From Microbacterium amylolyticum (GTDB lineage: Bacteria; Actinomycetota; Actinomycetes; Actinomycetales; Microbacteriaceae), in assembly GCF_011046975.1 (NCBI RefSeq), contig NZ_CP049253.1, positions 248,001 to 312,000 of the forward strand: DNA of 64,000 nt. The letters are read 5' to 3'. This document shows positions 1 through 7,956 of this stretch, one piece after another. Position 1 is the first letter of the stretch. Each line of letters opens with the position of its first letter. The translations under genes and the position numbers were made by a program. The notes beneath the pieces were generated by a model. That model was not told the origin of the DNA. It saw nothing but the letters and a program-made list of their open reading frames with translations, and made no database searches.

Positions 1-302
1 ACTCTCGGATTTTCTTTACGCTGATCTTCCCGGCCATTCGTCCGGCGATCGCTGCGCAGTTCATCCTCTGGTTCATGGCGGTGTGGAACGACTATCTGGC
101 CCCGATCATCTACCTGAACTCGCCCGAGAAGCAGACGTTGCAGATCGTCATCGGCACGTTCAACACTCAGTACGCGATTCAGACGGACTATCCGCTGATC
201 ATGACGGCGTCGACGATTGCCCTCATTCCGGTTCTCGTCGTGTTCATCATCTTCCAGCGCCAGATCATCGAGTCCATCGCACTCACGGGCGCGAAGGGCT
301 GA
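1..302 (+). CDS. carbohydrate ABC transporter permease, C-terminal part
   Basis: This is the 3' end of a gene that begins before the window; the reading frame runs from position 3 to the TGA at 300-302. The roughly 99 visible residues hold two hydrophobic segments and end in the pattern QRQIIESIALTGAKG, which is typical of the C-terminus of MalG/AraQ-like inner-membrane permeases of binding-protein-dependent sugar importers. The segment FMAVWNDYLAPIIYL is also characteristic of this family. The conserved EAA loop that contacts the ATPase lies upstream of the window edge. The next gene starts 1 nt after the stop and encodes a GH43 glycosidase, so the imported sugar is probably an arabinose-containing oligosaccharide (inference). 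Confidence 0.88.
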   Translation, partial: SRIFFTLIFPAIRPAIAAQFILWFMAVWNDYLAPIIYLNSPEKQTLQIVIGTFNTQYAIQTDYPLIMTASTIALIPVLVVFIIFQRQIIESIALTGAKG

Positions 303-303
303 C

Positions 304-1608
304 ATGCAAAAGATGACGGCAGATCCGACAACGTGGGGACTGCGCAACGCACACGACCCGACCGTCGTGCGCGACGATGACGGAACGTGGTACATGTTCT
401 CGACCGATGCGGCGTCGACGGGGCCCGGGTTCCCCTCCGGGGTGCACGTTCGCACATCGCCCGACCTCGTCGAGTGGTCGTTCCTGGGGACGGCCCTCGA
501 CGGAGTGCCGGGACCGGCCGCCGAATGGTCGGGCGCAGAGGGGCTCTGGGCTCCCGACGTTGTGCGATGGCCCTGTGCCGATGGTGCGCTGTGGCACATG
601 TACTATTCGGCATCGACCTTCGGTTCACGCACATCAGCGATCGGTCTCGCAACCGCGACGAGTCTGGGAGGTCCGTGGACCGACCAGGGGATCGTCGTTG
701 CCACCCAGCATGATTCGGACGATCACAACGCGATCGATGCCGCTATTGTCTTCGATCGCGACGGAACACCGTGGATGGCCTATGGGTCCTTCTTCGGCGG
801 GATCTATATCGCCGAGTTGTCCCGCGAGACAGGCTTGCGCGTCGGCCCCGGCCCCGGCACCCTCATTGCGAAGCGTCCGCGCAGCGTCGATGGCGCCGTC
901 GAAGGTGCGTATATCGTCTACCGGGCAGAAGAAGACAGGTTCGTCCTCTTCGCCTCCTACGATTCGCTTGCCGACACCTATAGCGTGCGCGTGGCGGCGG
1001 CTGATCACGTGACCGGTCCGTATCTCGATCACGAGGGACGATCGATCGCTGTCGTCGGAACACGTGCGGAGGCGGAGGCTGCCGGGACGAAAATTCTTGG
1101 CGGGCACCGGCTCCCCGGGGCAGCGGCGCTGATTGCTCCCGGGCACAACTCGGTGTTCGAACACGCGGGAAGTTCCTTCATGGTGCACCACGTGAGGCTC
1201 GCGGATGATCCGCGCCAGCATGAGGCCCAGATTCGTCGCATTCACTGGACGGCATCCGGATGGCCCCTCGTCTCGCCCTACGTCTACGCCGGTGCGGAGT
1301 CTGAGGCCTTGGCCGCGCCAGAATCCGTTGCGGGTTCGTGGAGCGCGTTGCGTTTCTCACCGGAAGATGCGGGCGTTCGAGATGTGGAAGCCGTGCACGT
1401 GGATTCCGATATGCGATCGGACGGAACTCCGGTGTGTGCAACACTTCGCGTGAGCACGGCAACAGGGTCGAATATCCTCGACGGTGTCGTGTTCGGCAGC
1501 TGGGATCCCGCAACCGCGGGTCCCGTCCTCGCCTTCAGCGGAATCGACGAATCTGGTGTCGTCTGGTGGGGAACTCGGGTTCCTCAGGGAGGAGCGTTCG
1601 CACGATGA
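304..1608 (+). CDS. GH43-family glycosidase (arabinan endo-1,5-alpha-L-arabinosidase-like)
   Basis: A 434-residue protein predicted to hydrolyse arabinan or arabino-oligosaccharides. The five-bladed beta-propeller catalytic residues of family GH43 are visible: the general base Asp18 in NAHDPTV, the pKa-modulating Asp at about 145 in HNAIDAA, and the acid Glu at about 200 in GAVEGAY. No signal peptide is evident from this start, so it may act inside the cell on imported oligosaccharides. ATG 304 is preferred because it follows the permease stop by 1 nt and has an AAGGG motif 5 nt upstream; the open frame extends further upstream only by overlapping the permease gene. It is translationally coupled to the next gene (ATGA). 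Family assignment is firm; exact substrate is inferred. Confidence 0.85.
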   Translation: MQKMTADPTTWGLRNAHDPTVVRDDDGTWYMFSTDAASTGPGFPSGVHVRTSPDLVEWSFLGTALDGVPGPAAEWSGAEGLWAPDVVRWPCADGALWHMYYSASTFGSRTSAIGLATATSLGGPWTDQGIVVATQHDSDDHNAIDAAIVFDRDGTPWMAYGSFFGGIYIAELSRETGLRVGPGPGTLIAKRPRSVDGAVEGAYIVYRAEEDRFVLFASYDSLADTYSVRVAAADHVTGPYLDHEGRSIAVVGTRAEAEAAGTKILGGHRLPGAAALIAPGHNSVFEHAGSSFMVHHVRLADDPRQHEAQIRRIHWTASGWPLVSPYVYAGAESEALAAPESVAGSWSALRFSPEDAGVRDVEAVHVDSDMRSDGTPVCATLRVSTATGSNILDGVVFGSWDPATAGPVLAFSGIDESGVVWWGTRVPQGGAFAR

Positions 1609-2228
1609 CGGCAGGATGGGCAGAGAAGACGATGGCGATGCTCGACGTCGTCATCCGGCTCGTTGCCGTCAACCTGCTTTTTATCGGCGGAGTCCTGCTG
1701 GGCCTTGTCGTCGCCGGCATCATGCCGGCGACGACGGCCGCCTGTGCGGTGGTCGTCCGTTCCGGACGTGACCACGGGGTGTTCCATACGTTTACTTCCG
1801 TGTATCGCCGTGAGTTCGTTCGCGCGAACGTGACGGGTCTACCCCTCGGCATCGCCGCTGTCCTCGTCGCCTTCAACGCCGTCACGATCCCGGGAATTGT
1901 CGGGCCGATCGGCGCCGCTCTCCTGGTCTTCACGATTGCTGCCGCGCTCGTGACCATCGCCGTTTTTGCCATCGTGGTCACGCTGCTTGTTCGCTATGAC
2001 GACCGGCCGATGGCCGTACTTCGGTACGGGCTTCTTCTGGCACTCACCTCGCCGCTGATGAGCGTCGCCATCGTGGCGACCGTCGTCGCAGCCGCAGCGA
2101 TTGGCATGATTGCCCCCGTGCTGTTGCCGCTAGTCGGCCTCTCGGTTCCGCTGATGTTCGCGTGCCGCGTTGTGGATGCCCGTCTCGCCCGAATCGATGC
2201 GGGCCACCCCGCGGCGACGACCCCCTAA
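1605..2228 (+). CDS. YesL-like DUF624 family membrane protein
   Basis: A 207-residue integral membrane protein with about five hydrophobic segments, beginning MTAGWAEKTM. The spacing of the segments and the stretch AGIMPATTAACAVVVR match the DUF624/YesL family, whose members sit beside plant-polysaccharide uptake genes such as the yes/rhamnogalacturonan locus of Bacillus. Molecular role is not known; a function associated with the sugar permease is plausible from context only. The start overlaps the GH43 stop as ATGA (1605-1608), showing that it is the last gene of that operon. Open frame upstream of 1605 overlaps the GH43 gene and is not real. Confidence 0.8.
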   Translation: MTAGWAEKTMAMLDVVIRLVAVNLLFIGGVLLGLVVAGIMPATTAACAVVVRSGRDHGVFHTFTSVYRREFVRANVTGLPLGIAAVLVAFNAVTIPGIVGPIGAALLVFTIAAALVTIAVFAIVVTLLVRYDDRPMAVLRYGLLLALTSPLMSVAIVATVVAAAAIGMIAPVLLPLVGLSVPLMFACRVVDARLARIDAGHPAATTP

Positions 2229-2304
2229 GGCGCCTCCGTTTCGCTCGCGGTTCGCGTTCGGCAGGTCGGAGCGGATACGCCCCGTCTCGGGCGAGAATGG
2301 TTGT

Positions 2305-3567
2305 ATGGGGCGCCAAGACGGTTCGGGCAGACTCGTGTCAGCGCAGAACACCGATGACACGGGAGCGTCGATTCTGCACGTCGACATGGACGCCTTCTAT
2401 GCGGCTGTTGAGGTGCTTGACGACCCGGCGCTGGCCGGTAAACCCGTGGTTATCGCTCACCGGGACGGGCGCTCGGTGGTGTCGAGCGCCTCGTACGAGG
2501 CCCGCCGATATGGTGTGCGGTCCGCGATGCCGATCGCGCAGGCGCTTCGTGCATGCCCGGCAGCGATCGTCGTCCCTCCGCGCTTCGAGCGGTATCGCGA
2601 GATTTCTGCTCGTGTCATGGAAGTCTTTCGGGGAATCACTCCATTCGTGGAACCGCTGTCGATTGACGAGGCTTTTCTCGACGTATCGGGTGTTCGGCGG
2701 CTCTGGGGGAGCCCCGCGCGCGTCGCCCAGTTGATTCGCGAGCAAGTTGGTGCCGAGGTGGGCATCACGTGCAGTGTCGGCGCTGCTGCCACGAAACACG
2801 TCGCGAAGATGGCGTCGACGCTGTCAAAGCCGAATGGCCTTCTTGTTGTCCCCGCGGCGCGAACACAGGAGTTTCTCGATCCGCGCCCGGCGGGGGCGAT
2901 GTGGGGAGTCGGACCGAAGGCTGCCGAGACGCTCGCCTCCCGGGGGATCCACACGATCCGAGATGTCCGGGAGACTCCTCTTGCTGTTCTCACCCGTGCT
3001 CTCGGACCGACGCAGGCCAGCCGCATTCTCGACCTTGCGTGTGGGCGGGACGCCCGTCAGATTGAAACCTCCCGGGTCGAGAAGAGTATCTCCCATGAGG
3101 AAACGTTCGATGAGGACATCTCTGACACCATGCTTTTGCGCGCTGAGCTGCTCCGCCTGTCCGATCGCGTTGCCGTGAGGCTCCGTCACGCCGGTGTTGA
3201 GGCCCACGGCGTCGCGATCAAAGTGCGCCTGAGTGACTTCACCACGATGACGCGGTCGCGCAAGCTTGCGGAGCCGACCGACGTCGGCCAACGTCTGGGA
3301 ACGGCGGCGCGGGAACTGTTCGACGGAGTGGAACTTCGCGGGGCCGTTCGCCTCATCGGCGTGCGCGCAGAACGGCTTACGCCCGCCGGTATGTCCGCCG
3401 CAGCCCTGTGGGACGACGACGGCGAGTGGCGGCAGGTGGACGGAGCGCTGGATCGAGCCAGTGAACGATTCGGCGTCGGAGCAGTCACGCGCGCCGCATT
3501 CTTAACCCGTCAGCGGCGCGCCCGTCACCTTCCGGCGCACACGCGACCACCCGAGACAAGTGACTGA
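2305..3567 (+). CDS. dinB: DNA polymerase IV (Y-family translesion polymerase)
   Basis: A 420-residue Y-family polymerase for error-prone bypass of DNA lesions. The catalytic metal-binding motifs are visible near the N-terminus: HVDMDAFYAAVE (about residues 30-41) and PLSIDEAFLDVSG (about 120-132). A thumb with helix-hairpin-helix signature (AMWGVGPKAAETL) and the C-terminal little-finger domain follow. Length is usual for actinobacterial DinB2-type enzymes. ATG 2305 is chosen; GTG 2335 is an alternative that would trim ten residues. No canonical C-terminal beta-clamp motif is obvious. It stands alone between the sugar operon and a small GerW-like gene; I see no clear LexA box upstream. Confidence 0.92.
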   Translation: MGRQDGSGRLVSAQNTDDTGASILHVDMDAFYAAVEVLDDPALAGKPVVIAHRDGRSVVSSASYEARRYGVRSAMPIAQALRACPAAIVVPPRFERYREISARVMEVFRGITPFVEPLSIDEAFLDVSGVRRLWGSPARVAQLIREQVGAEVGITCSVGAAATKHVAKMASTLSKPNGLLVVPAARTQEFLDPRPAGAMWGVGPKAAETLASRGIHTIRDVRETPLAVLTRALGPTQASRILDLACGRDARQIETSRVEKSISHEETFDEDISDTMLLRAELLRLSDRVAVRLRHAGVEAHGVAIKVRLSDFTTMTRSRKLAEPTDVGQRLGTAARELFDGVELRGAVRLIGVRAERLTPAGMSAAALWDDDGEWRQVDGALDRASERFGVGAVTRAAFLTRQRRARHLPAHTRPPETSD

Positions 3568-3584
3568 CGCGGTACGGTGGACGC

Positions 3585-3911
3585 ATGCCTCATATCGCGA
3601 TCGAACTCGGCAAGATCACCAGCACACTCGGCGTGAAAGCGAGCTACGGCGAGCAGCAGGATCTCGACGGCGTCAAGGTTCTCCCCGTTGCGGCAGCCTG
3701 GAGCGGCTTCGGCGGCGGGGCGGATTCGACAGGAAATGAAGGGGGTGGCGGTGGCGGATTTTCCGTTCCCGTTGGCGCGTACGTGCGTCGTGGGTCAGAG
3801 TTCCGTTTCGCCCCGAACATCATCACGCTCCTGCTCGTGCTGACGCCGTTCGTCTGTGTATCGGGCAGCGCGCTGGGCCACGTCATCAAATGCCTCAAGA
3901 AGAAGCGCTAG
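3585..3911 (+). CDS. GerW/YtfJ-like small protein with C-terminal membrane segment
   Basis: A 108-residue protein. Residues 15-65 resemble the Spore_YtfJ (GerW) family: a pattern of the form 'G-V-K-V-L-P-V-A-A-A-W-S-G-F-G-G-G', followed by a run of glycines and FSVPVGAYV. GerW proteins are best known from Bacillus spores and Streptomyces, where they affect spore germination, but family members occur in many non-sporulating actinobacteria with no assigned role. A hydrophobic segment (about residues 80-98, IITLLLVLTPFVCVSGSAL) precedes a basic KCLKKKR end, suggesting membrane anchoring. The following kinase-like gene starts inside its 3' end (22-nt overlap). Assignment to the family is moderate. 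Confidence 0.6.
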   Translation: MPHIAIELGKITSTLGVKASYGEQQDLDGVKVLPVAAAWSGFGGGADSTGNEGGGGGGFSVPVGAYVRRGSEFRFAPNIITLLLVLTPFVCVSGSALGHVIKCLKKKR

Positions 3912-4480
3912 CACGACACCACCGAACGGCCGCTCCGGATGACGTCCTGGAGGCGGCCGTTCGGCTTGTGCACGGGGCCCGAACCGTAGTGATCGACGGC
4001 AGAAGCGGGGCCGGAAAGACAACCCTGGCCCGGATGCTCGCCGGCCGTCTCAACGCGCGACTTGTCTCCCTCGACGAGATCTACCCGGGCTGGGATGGTC
4101 TCTCATATGCGACAGAGGAGGCCGCGAGGCTCGTGCGGTTGCACGCAGCGGGGGAGCGGGCAACCTATCGTCGCTGGGACTGGACCCGAGACGAGTGGGG
4201 AGAAGAAGCGGCAGTCATCGACGAGACGATACCGCTGATCGTCGAGGGCTGCGGTGCACTCACCGCGGCGTCGGCTTCCGCTGCCGACGCGTCCATCTGG
4301 ATGGACGAGGATCCTGCTGTGCGTCGCCAAAGGGCCTGTGATCGCGATGGCGACGCGATGCGGTCCCAGTGGGACCGGTGGGCGGCGCAGGAATCAGCCC
4401 ACATCGCCGCGCACAATCCCGCGGGGCTCGCGGACATGCGGATCGACCCGGCGCTCTCTTCCGATCTCGCGCCTGAGTAG
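3890..4480 (+). CDS. P-loop NTPase, uridine kinase-like
   Basis: A 196-residue cytosolic protein with a Walker A motif, IDGRSGAGKTTLA (about residues 34-46), an SLDEIYPGWDGL segment that resembles the lid/substrate region of uridine kinase-like enzymes, and a hydrophobic strand ending in LIVEGCGAL. This composition suggests a small nucleoside/nucleotide kinase, but the substrate cannot be named. The annotated ATG overlaps the preceding gene by 22 nt; GTG at 3968 just before the P-loop is a possible shorter start. The overlap suggests co-transcription with the GerW-like gene. It ends 19 nt before the convergent DUF2017 gene. Confidence 0.65.
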   Translation: MPQEEALARHHRTAAPDDVLEAAVRLVHGARTVVIDGRSGAGKTTLARMLAGRLNARLVSLDEIYPGWDGLSYATEEAARLVRLHAAGERATYRRWDWTRDEWGEEAAVIDETIPLIVEGCGALTAASASAADASIWMDEDPAVRRQRACDRDGDAMRSQWDRWAAQESAHIAAHNPAGLADMRIDPALSSDLAPE

Positions 4481-4499
4481 GCGCCACCCGGAAGAGGCG

Positions 4500-4982
4500 T
4501 CAGTTGTCGTTCTGCTGCTCCGCGACCTGAACGAGGCCCTCGAGGCGATACCCGAGCCAGTCGTAGAGACCGAAGCGGGGGTCTTCTTCATCGTGGTCGG
4601 CGCCTGTTTCTACCCCCAGGCGGCTGGCGATGACCAGCCGGAGGGCAGCAAGCGTCCGGAGCCACGGTTCGAGGCTCTCTCCGTCGATAGGAACATCGAC
4701 CGGTGTGAGCGCCTCGTGCATGTCAGCGTGTTCGATACGTTCGAGGTCACGCTTGACGATGCTGGCGTCGTGTGAGCGACGCCCCAGGAGTTCGCCCCGC
4801 GTGAGGTGTTGAAACTCCCGTGATGCCTGAGCGTCGTCGGGATACACGTCGGGGGTGAGCCTGCCAAGGCCGGGATCTCCTGCAGGTTGTTCTGTGACCA
4901 GTTCCGAGAACTGGTTCACGAGGTCAAGAAGGTGGGTTGCCTCAATGCGCGTCAGGGTGAGGATCACGAGACGGTCGCTCAT
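4500..4982 (-). CDS. DUF2017 family protein
   Basis: A 160-residue acidic, largely helical protein of the actinobacterial DUF2017 family, which is recurrently found directly after clpS. No catalytic motif can be seen and no function is established. Its ATG overlaps the clpS stop by 4 nt (ATGA on the minus strand at 4979-4982), so the two are almost certainly translated together. The conserved linkage hints at a role in, or in regulation of, ClpS-dependent proteolysis (inference). The start is fixed by the overlap with clpS. Confidence 0.8.
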   Translation of the reverse strand: MSDRLVILTLTRIEATHLLDLVNQFSELVTEQPAGDPGLGRLTPDVYPDDAQASREFQHLTRGELLGRRSHDASIVKRDLERIEHADMHEALTPVDVPIDGESLEPWLRTLAALRLVIASRLGVETGADHDEEDPRFGLYDWLGYRLEGLVQVAEQQNDN

Positions 4983-5296
4983 CGCGGTGCCTTCCTTACC
5001 GTGGCCGAAAGGCCATAGTCGTGCATTGCCTGTGCGTGCAGTTCCATCTGCTCGCGCGGCCCTTCCGCGACAACGGCGTGGCCGTCGTTGTGCACTGCCA
5101 GCATGAGCTGGGTGGCCTTTTCGTGTGAGAAACCGAAGTACTCGCGAAAGACGCGCACAACGTAGCTCATGAGATTAACGGGATCGTCCCACACGACGGT
5201 CTGCCAGGGGACGGCGGGGTCGGAGGCGGCGAGTTTGTCCGTCTCTTCGTCAGTGGCGGGCGAGGCGAACACCATCGTCGTGTTCGATGCTGTCAT
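4979..5296 (-). CDS. clpS: ATP-dependent Clp protease adaptor ClpS
   Basis: A 105-residue adaptor that delivers N-degron substrates to the ClpC/ClpA unfoldase. Family hallmarks are the VVWDDPVNLMSYVV motif (canonical DDxxN) that forms the binding pocket, then HEKATQLMLAVHNDGHAVV and EQMELHAQAMHDYGL at the C-terminus. ATG 5296 is chosen because it overlaps the stop of the upstream metallopeptidase gene by 4 nt; ATG 5302 is two codons upstream. The gene lies in a three-gene minus-strand operon, metallopeptidase-clpS-DUF2017, with 4-nt overlaps at both junctions. Confidence 0.93.
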   Translation of the reverse strand: MTASNTTMVFASPATDEETDKLAASDPAVPWQTVVWDDPVNLMSYVVRVFREYFGFSHEKATQLMLAVHNDGHAVVAEGPREQMELHAQAMHDYGLSATVRKAPR

Positions 5297-5688
5297 GCCC
5301 ATCCGAGTTCGTGAAGTCGGTCGTCGTCGATTCCGTAGAAGTGAGCGATCTCGTGGACGAGAGTCGTATGAATCTCGTCTCGGAGACGCTGCTCCGTTTC
5401 GCACTGCGCGAGGTGGGGCTCGCGGTAGACGATGATGCGGTCAGGAAGTTCTCCCATGCCGTACCTGCCACGCTCCGTCAGGGCGAAGCCATCGTAGAGG
5501 CCGAGGAGATCGAGAGAACCGTCCTCAGGACGATCTTCGACGACGAAAACAACATTGTCGAGTCCGTCGATCATCTCGTCGGGGAGCTGATCGAGCTCCT
5601 CCACAACGATTGCCTCGAAACGCTCCCTTTCCATGGACAGGGGCGACGAGGGTCGTTCAGGTGTGTGTGAGAAGTTTCCCGAACTCAT
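5293..5688 (-). CDS. zincin-like metallopeptidase family protein (PF06262 type)
   Basis: A 131-residue protein with a C-terminal zinc-protease signature, LVHEIAHFYGIDDDRLHELGW, matching the small minimal-zincin (DUF1025) family: HExxH plus a downstream Asp/His set. The middle carries DRIIVYREPHLAQC, also typical. Substrate and biological role are unknown. ATG 5688 is assumed; the internal ATG at residue 19 (MERERF) is a good alternative, since conserved sequence begins there. It is the first gene of the clpS operon and overlaps clpS by 4 nt, so it may have a proteolysis-related role (inference). Confidence 0.8.
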   Translation of the reverse strand: MSSGNFSHTPERPSSPLSMERERFEAIVVEELDQLPDEMIDGLDNVVFVVEDRPEDGSLDLLGLYDGFALTERGRYGMGELPDRIIVYREPHLAQCETEQRLRDEIHTTLVHEIAHFYGIDDDRLHELGWA

Positions 5689-5692
5689 ATCG

Positions 5693-5766
5693 GGTGGCTA
5701 ACCGGGCTTGAACCGGCGACCTCCTGGACCACAACCAGGCGCTCTACCGACTGAGCTATAGCCACC
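5693..5766 (-). tRNA. tRNA-His (GTG)
   Basis: Read on the minus strand, the sequence folds into a cloverleaf with acceptor GTGGCTA/TAGCCAC, an additional 5' G opposite the discriminator C (the tRNA-His G-1 identity element), D arm GCTC/GAGC, anticodon loop TTGTGGT flanked by a CCTGG/CCAGG stem, and T arm CCGGTTCAAGCCCGG. The anticodon is GTG, histidine. CCA is not encoded. Confidence 0.95.
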
Positions 5767-5801
5767 GTGGCCCCGCTGTGCGAGGCAACTGAACTATCTT
5801 G

Positions 5802-6425
5802 TCACACCTCAGAGCCGAAGCTGTTCACCACATTCTCAGAAATTGCTTTAGCTTGTTCCGAAGTGGGGCCGGGATCAGGCAAAAAGGCGGCGACACGGTA
5901 GTACTGGAGCTCGCGAATTGACTCGAGAATGTCGGCGAGTGCACGATGCCCACCGTTTTTCTCGGGCGCGTTGAAGTAGACCCGCGGCATCCATCGGCGG
6001 GCCAGCTCCTTGATGCTGGACACATCGACATTGCGGTAATGCAGGTACCCATCGAGTTCGGGCATATGTGTCGCAAGGAACATGCGATCCGTGCCGATCG
6101 TGTTTCCGGCCAGCGGCGCCTTGCGCTCCTGCGGAACGAATCGCTTGATGTAGGCGAGCACCTGTTGCTCGGCTTCGGCCAGCGCGATGCCGTGGGGGAT
6201 CTCACGATCGAGCCCGCTCGTCGCGTGCATGTTTGCGACGAAGTCGTTCATCTGCCCGAGCGCCGCATCGGATGCCTTGATCACGAGCTGAAGCCCGGGA
6301 TCGAGAATGGTGAGGTCGAAGTCCGTGATTACAACGGCGATCTCGACGATTTCATCGCGTGAGGGATCGAGCCCCGTCATCTCGCAGTCGATCCAAACGA
6401 GTCTGTCGTTCTCTAAAGCTCCCAC
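5802..6425 (-). CDS. orn: oligoribonuclease
   Basis: A 207-residue DEDDh-family 3'-5' exoribonuclease that degrades very short RNAs (nanoRNA, pGpG) to mononucleotides. Exo motif I is WIDCEMTGLD near residue 12, exo II is in GNTIGTDRMFL, and exo III with the catalytic His is GGHRALADI. Length matches the family. It lies between tRNA-His and tRNA-Arg, all on the minus strand, as is common in actinobacteria. Start ATG 6425 gives the usual short N-terminal lead into motif I. Confidence 0.95.
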   Translation of the reverse strand: MGALENDRLVWIDCEMTGLDPSRDEIVEIAVVITDFDLTILDPGLQLVIKASDAALGQMNDFVANMHATSGLDREIPHGIALAEAEQQVLAYIKRFVPQERKAPLAGNTIGTDRMFLATHMPELDGYLHYRNVDVSSIKELARRWMPRVYFNAPEKNGGHRALADILESIRELQYYRVAAFLPDPGPTSEQAKAISENVVNSFGSEV

Positions 6426-6459
6426 GTTCGCGCTCTTTCTCTCCGCGTGCTGCGATCAG

Positions 6460-6532
6460 TCCCCCAGGGGTGATTCGAACACCCGGCCAACGGGGTAGAA
6501 ATCCGCTGCTCTGTCCACTGAGCTACTGGGGG
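6460..6532 (-). tRNA. tRNA-Arg (TCT)
   Basis: Minus-strand cloverleaf with acceptor CCCCCAG/CTGGGGG and discriminator A, D arm GCTC/GAGC, anticodon stem starting GCGGA with loop TTTCTAC, and T arm GGGTGTTCGAATCACCC. The anticodon is TCT (Arg, AGA codons). The innermost anticodon-stem pair is an A-C mismatch as I read it, which I take as natural variation or a modification-tolerated pair. Confidence 0.9.
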
Positions 6533-6687
6533 CCGCCGAACAGCTTATCTGGTCCGCGGTGAGGATCATGGAAGAGACAGAAAAGCACCGCGGTGGCACG
6601 GTGTTCAGCCATCGCGCCCTCGGCCTCGCCGACAGGCGTAGCGTTGAGACGAGGGCATACGCCCAGAGGAGTGACAGGGAGGACGAC

Positions 6688-7233
6688 ATGCAGACTTTTG
6701 TGGTGGCCGGTGGATGTTTTTGGTGCCTTGACGCCGCGTACCGCGCGCTGCGCGGTGTTCATGACGTCGTTTCGGGGTACACGGGCGGCTCGGCGGAACA
6801 CCCCAGCTACGAGCTCGTGTGCACGGGAACGACGGGGCACACAGAAGCGGTGAAGGTCACGTTTGATCCCGACGAGATTCCCGCTGATGTGATCTTGGAC
6901 GCATTTTTTACCATGCATGATCCCCGCCAGCTCAACCGGCAGGGCGCTGACACGGGAACGCAGTACCGCGGCGCCATGTTCTACGCGGACGATGAGCAGA
7001 AGTCCCTCTTTGAGGCGGCCCGTGAGCGGGCAAGCGGGCTGTGGGATGCGCCGATCGGCGCTGAGGAAGGCTCCATCGTCACGACGATCCAGCCGCTCGG
7101 GGCGTTCTGGGAAGCGGAAGAACATCACCAAGACTTCTTCCGCAAGAACCCGGGGCAGGGATACTGCCTCGCCGTTGCTGTGCCGAAGGTCAACAAAGTT
7201 CGCGCCGCGTTCTCTTCTTACGTGAAGAAGTAG
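6688..7233 (+). CDS. msrA: peptide-methionine (S)-S-oxide reductase
   Basis: A 181-residue enzyme that reduces methionine-S-sulfoxide in proteins and free methionine. The active-site motif GGCFWC lies at residues 8-13, followed by GYTGG, TGHTEAVKV and GTQYRGAMFY, all characteristic of MsrA. ATG 6688 follows a GGGAGG ribosome-binding site at 6678-6683; the open frame upstream to 6559 lacks family sequence. It is transcribed divergently from the tRNA-Arg/orn side and is followed by a hairpin at 7266-7297. Confidence 0.96.
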   Translation: MQTFVVAGGCFWCLDAAYRALRGVHDVVSGYTGGSAEHPSYELVCTGTTGHTEAVKVTFDPDEIPADVILDAFFTMHDPRQLNRQGADTGTQYRGAMFYADDEQKSLFEAARERASGLWDAPIGAEEGSIVTTIQPLGAFWEAEEHHQDFFRKNPGQGYCLAVAVPKVNKVRAAFSSYVKK

Positions 7234-7265
7234 GGCATTCACACCCGCGATCATCGCGACACTGT

Positions 7266-7297
7266 GCCACCTGGGCAACACCTGTCGCCCAGGTGGC
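7266..7297 (+). terminator. possible terminator hairpin after msrA
   Basis: An 11-bp perfect stem, GCCACCTGGGC/GCCCAGGTGGC, with a 10-nt loop lies about 33 nt after the msrA stop. There is no strong T run after it, so it may be an attenuated or Rho-assisted terminator, or a structured spacer before the ssb paralogue. Confidence 0.5.
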
Positions 7298-7364
7298 ATG
7301 GATGTTTCTGCAGGCTGTCTTCGGCGGGCGCACACGGCGCCTCGTCGCGACGAGAGGACACCTG

Positions 7365-7901
7365 ATGCCAGAATCCATCACGATTGTCGGCAACATTGCC
7401 ACTGACCCGGTTCAGCGGCAGACAAAATCCGGCGACGCCGTGATCGCTTTTCGCGTGCTGACGTCGAATCGGCGCCGCGACGCCGAGACGGGCAACTGGT
7501 ACGAAGAATCGGTCAACGCGTACTCCGTTTCGGCGTTCAAGAAGCTGGCTGAGCACTCCGCGGCGTCGCTTCGCAAAGGGCAACGCGTTGTTGTTGCCGG
7601 CTCGCTGAAGATGCGCGATTGGGAAGCGGGGGAACGCAGCGGAACCGACGCGGAGGTGACAGCCGACGCGATCGGTCTGGATCTGCGGTTCGCTCCCATC
7701 GTGACGGCGCCTGCGGCGTCCCGCGAGGCAGTGGCTTCGCTCGTGCCCACCGTTGCCCCCGGCGAGACATCGCCCGGATACGAACATCAGACGTCCGCGG
7801 CTACGGACGTGTCCGAGCCTCAGGTGACGTCGGAGGGCGGAGACTGGTCGGCGCGCGAACCCGGGCAGGAGGCCTTCGTGCCCGACGAAGTTCCCTACTG
7901 A
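7365..7901 (+). CDS. ssb: single-stranded DNA-binding protein (second, SsbB-like paralogue)
   Basis: A 178-residue protein with one OB-fold at residues 1-110: it opens MPESITIVGNIATDPVQRQT, then FRVLTSNRRRDAETGNWYE and LRKGQRVVVAGSLKMRDW. The C-terminal third is low-complexity, as in SSBs, but ends FVPDEVPY rather than the canonical acidic DDDIPF tip that recruits partner proteins; the ending is acidic-hydrophobic but degenerate. It is therefore more likely a second SSB than the replication SSB (inference; the rpsF-ssb-rpsR locus is not in this window). ATG 7365 follows GAGAGG. EttA lies 55 nt downstream. Confidence 0.85.
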   Translation: MPESITIVGNIATDPVQRQTKSGDAVIAFRVLTSNRRRDAETGNWYEESVNAYSVSAFKKLAEHSAASLRKGQRVVVAGSLKMRDWEAGERSGTDAEVTADAIGLDLRFAPIVTAPAASREAVASLVPTVAPGETSPGYEHQTSAATDVSEPQVTSEGGDWSAREPGQEAFVPDEVPY

Positions 7902-7956
7902 TCCGCAGGACGCTCTCTCGGATTTGATCCGTCGGCCCCGTAGACTATTTGGTGAC

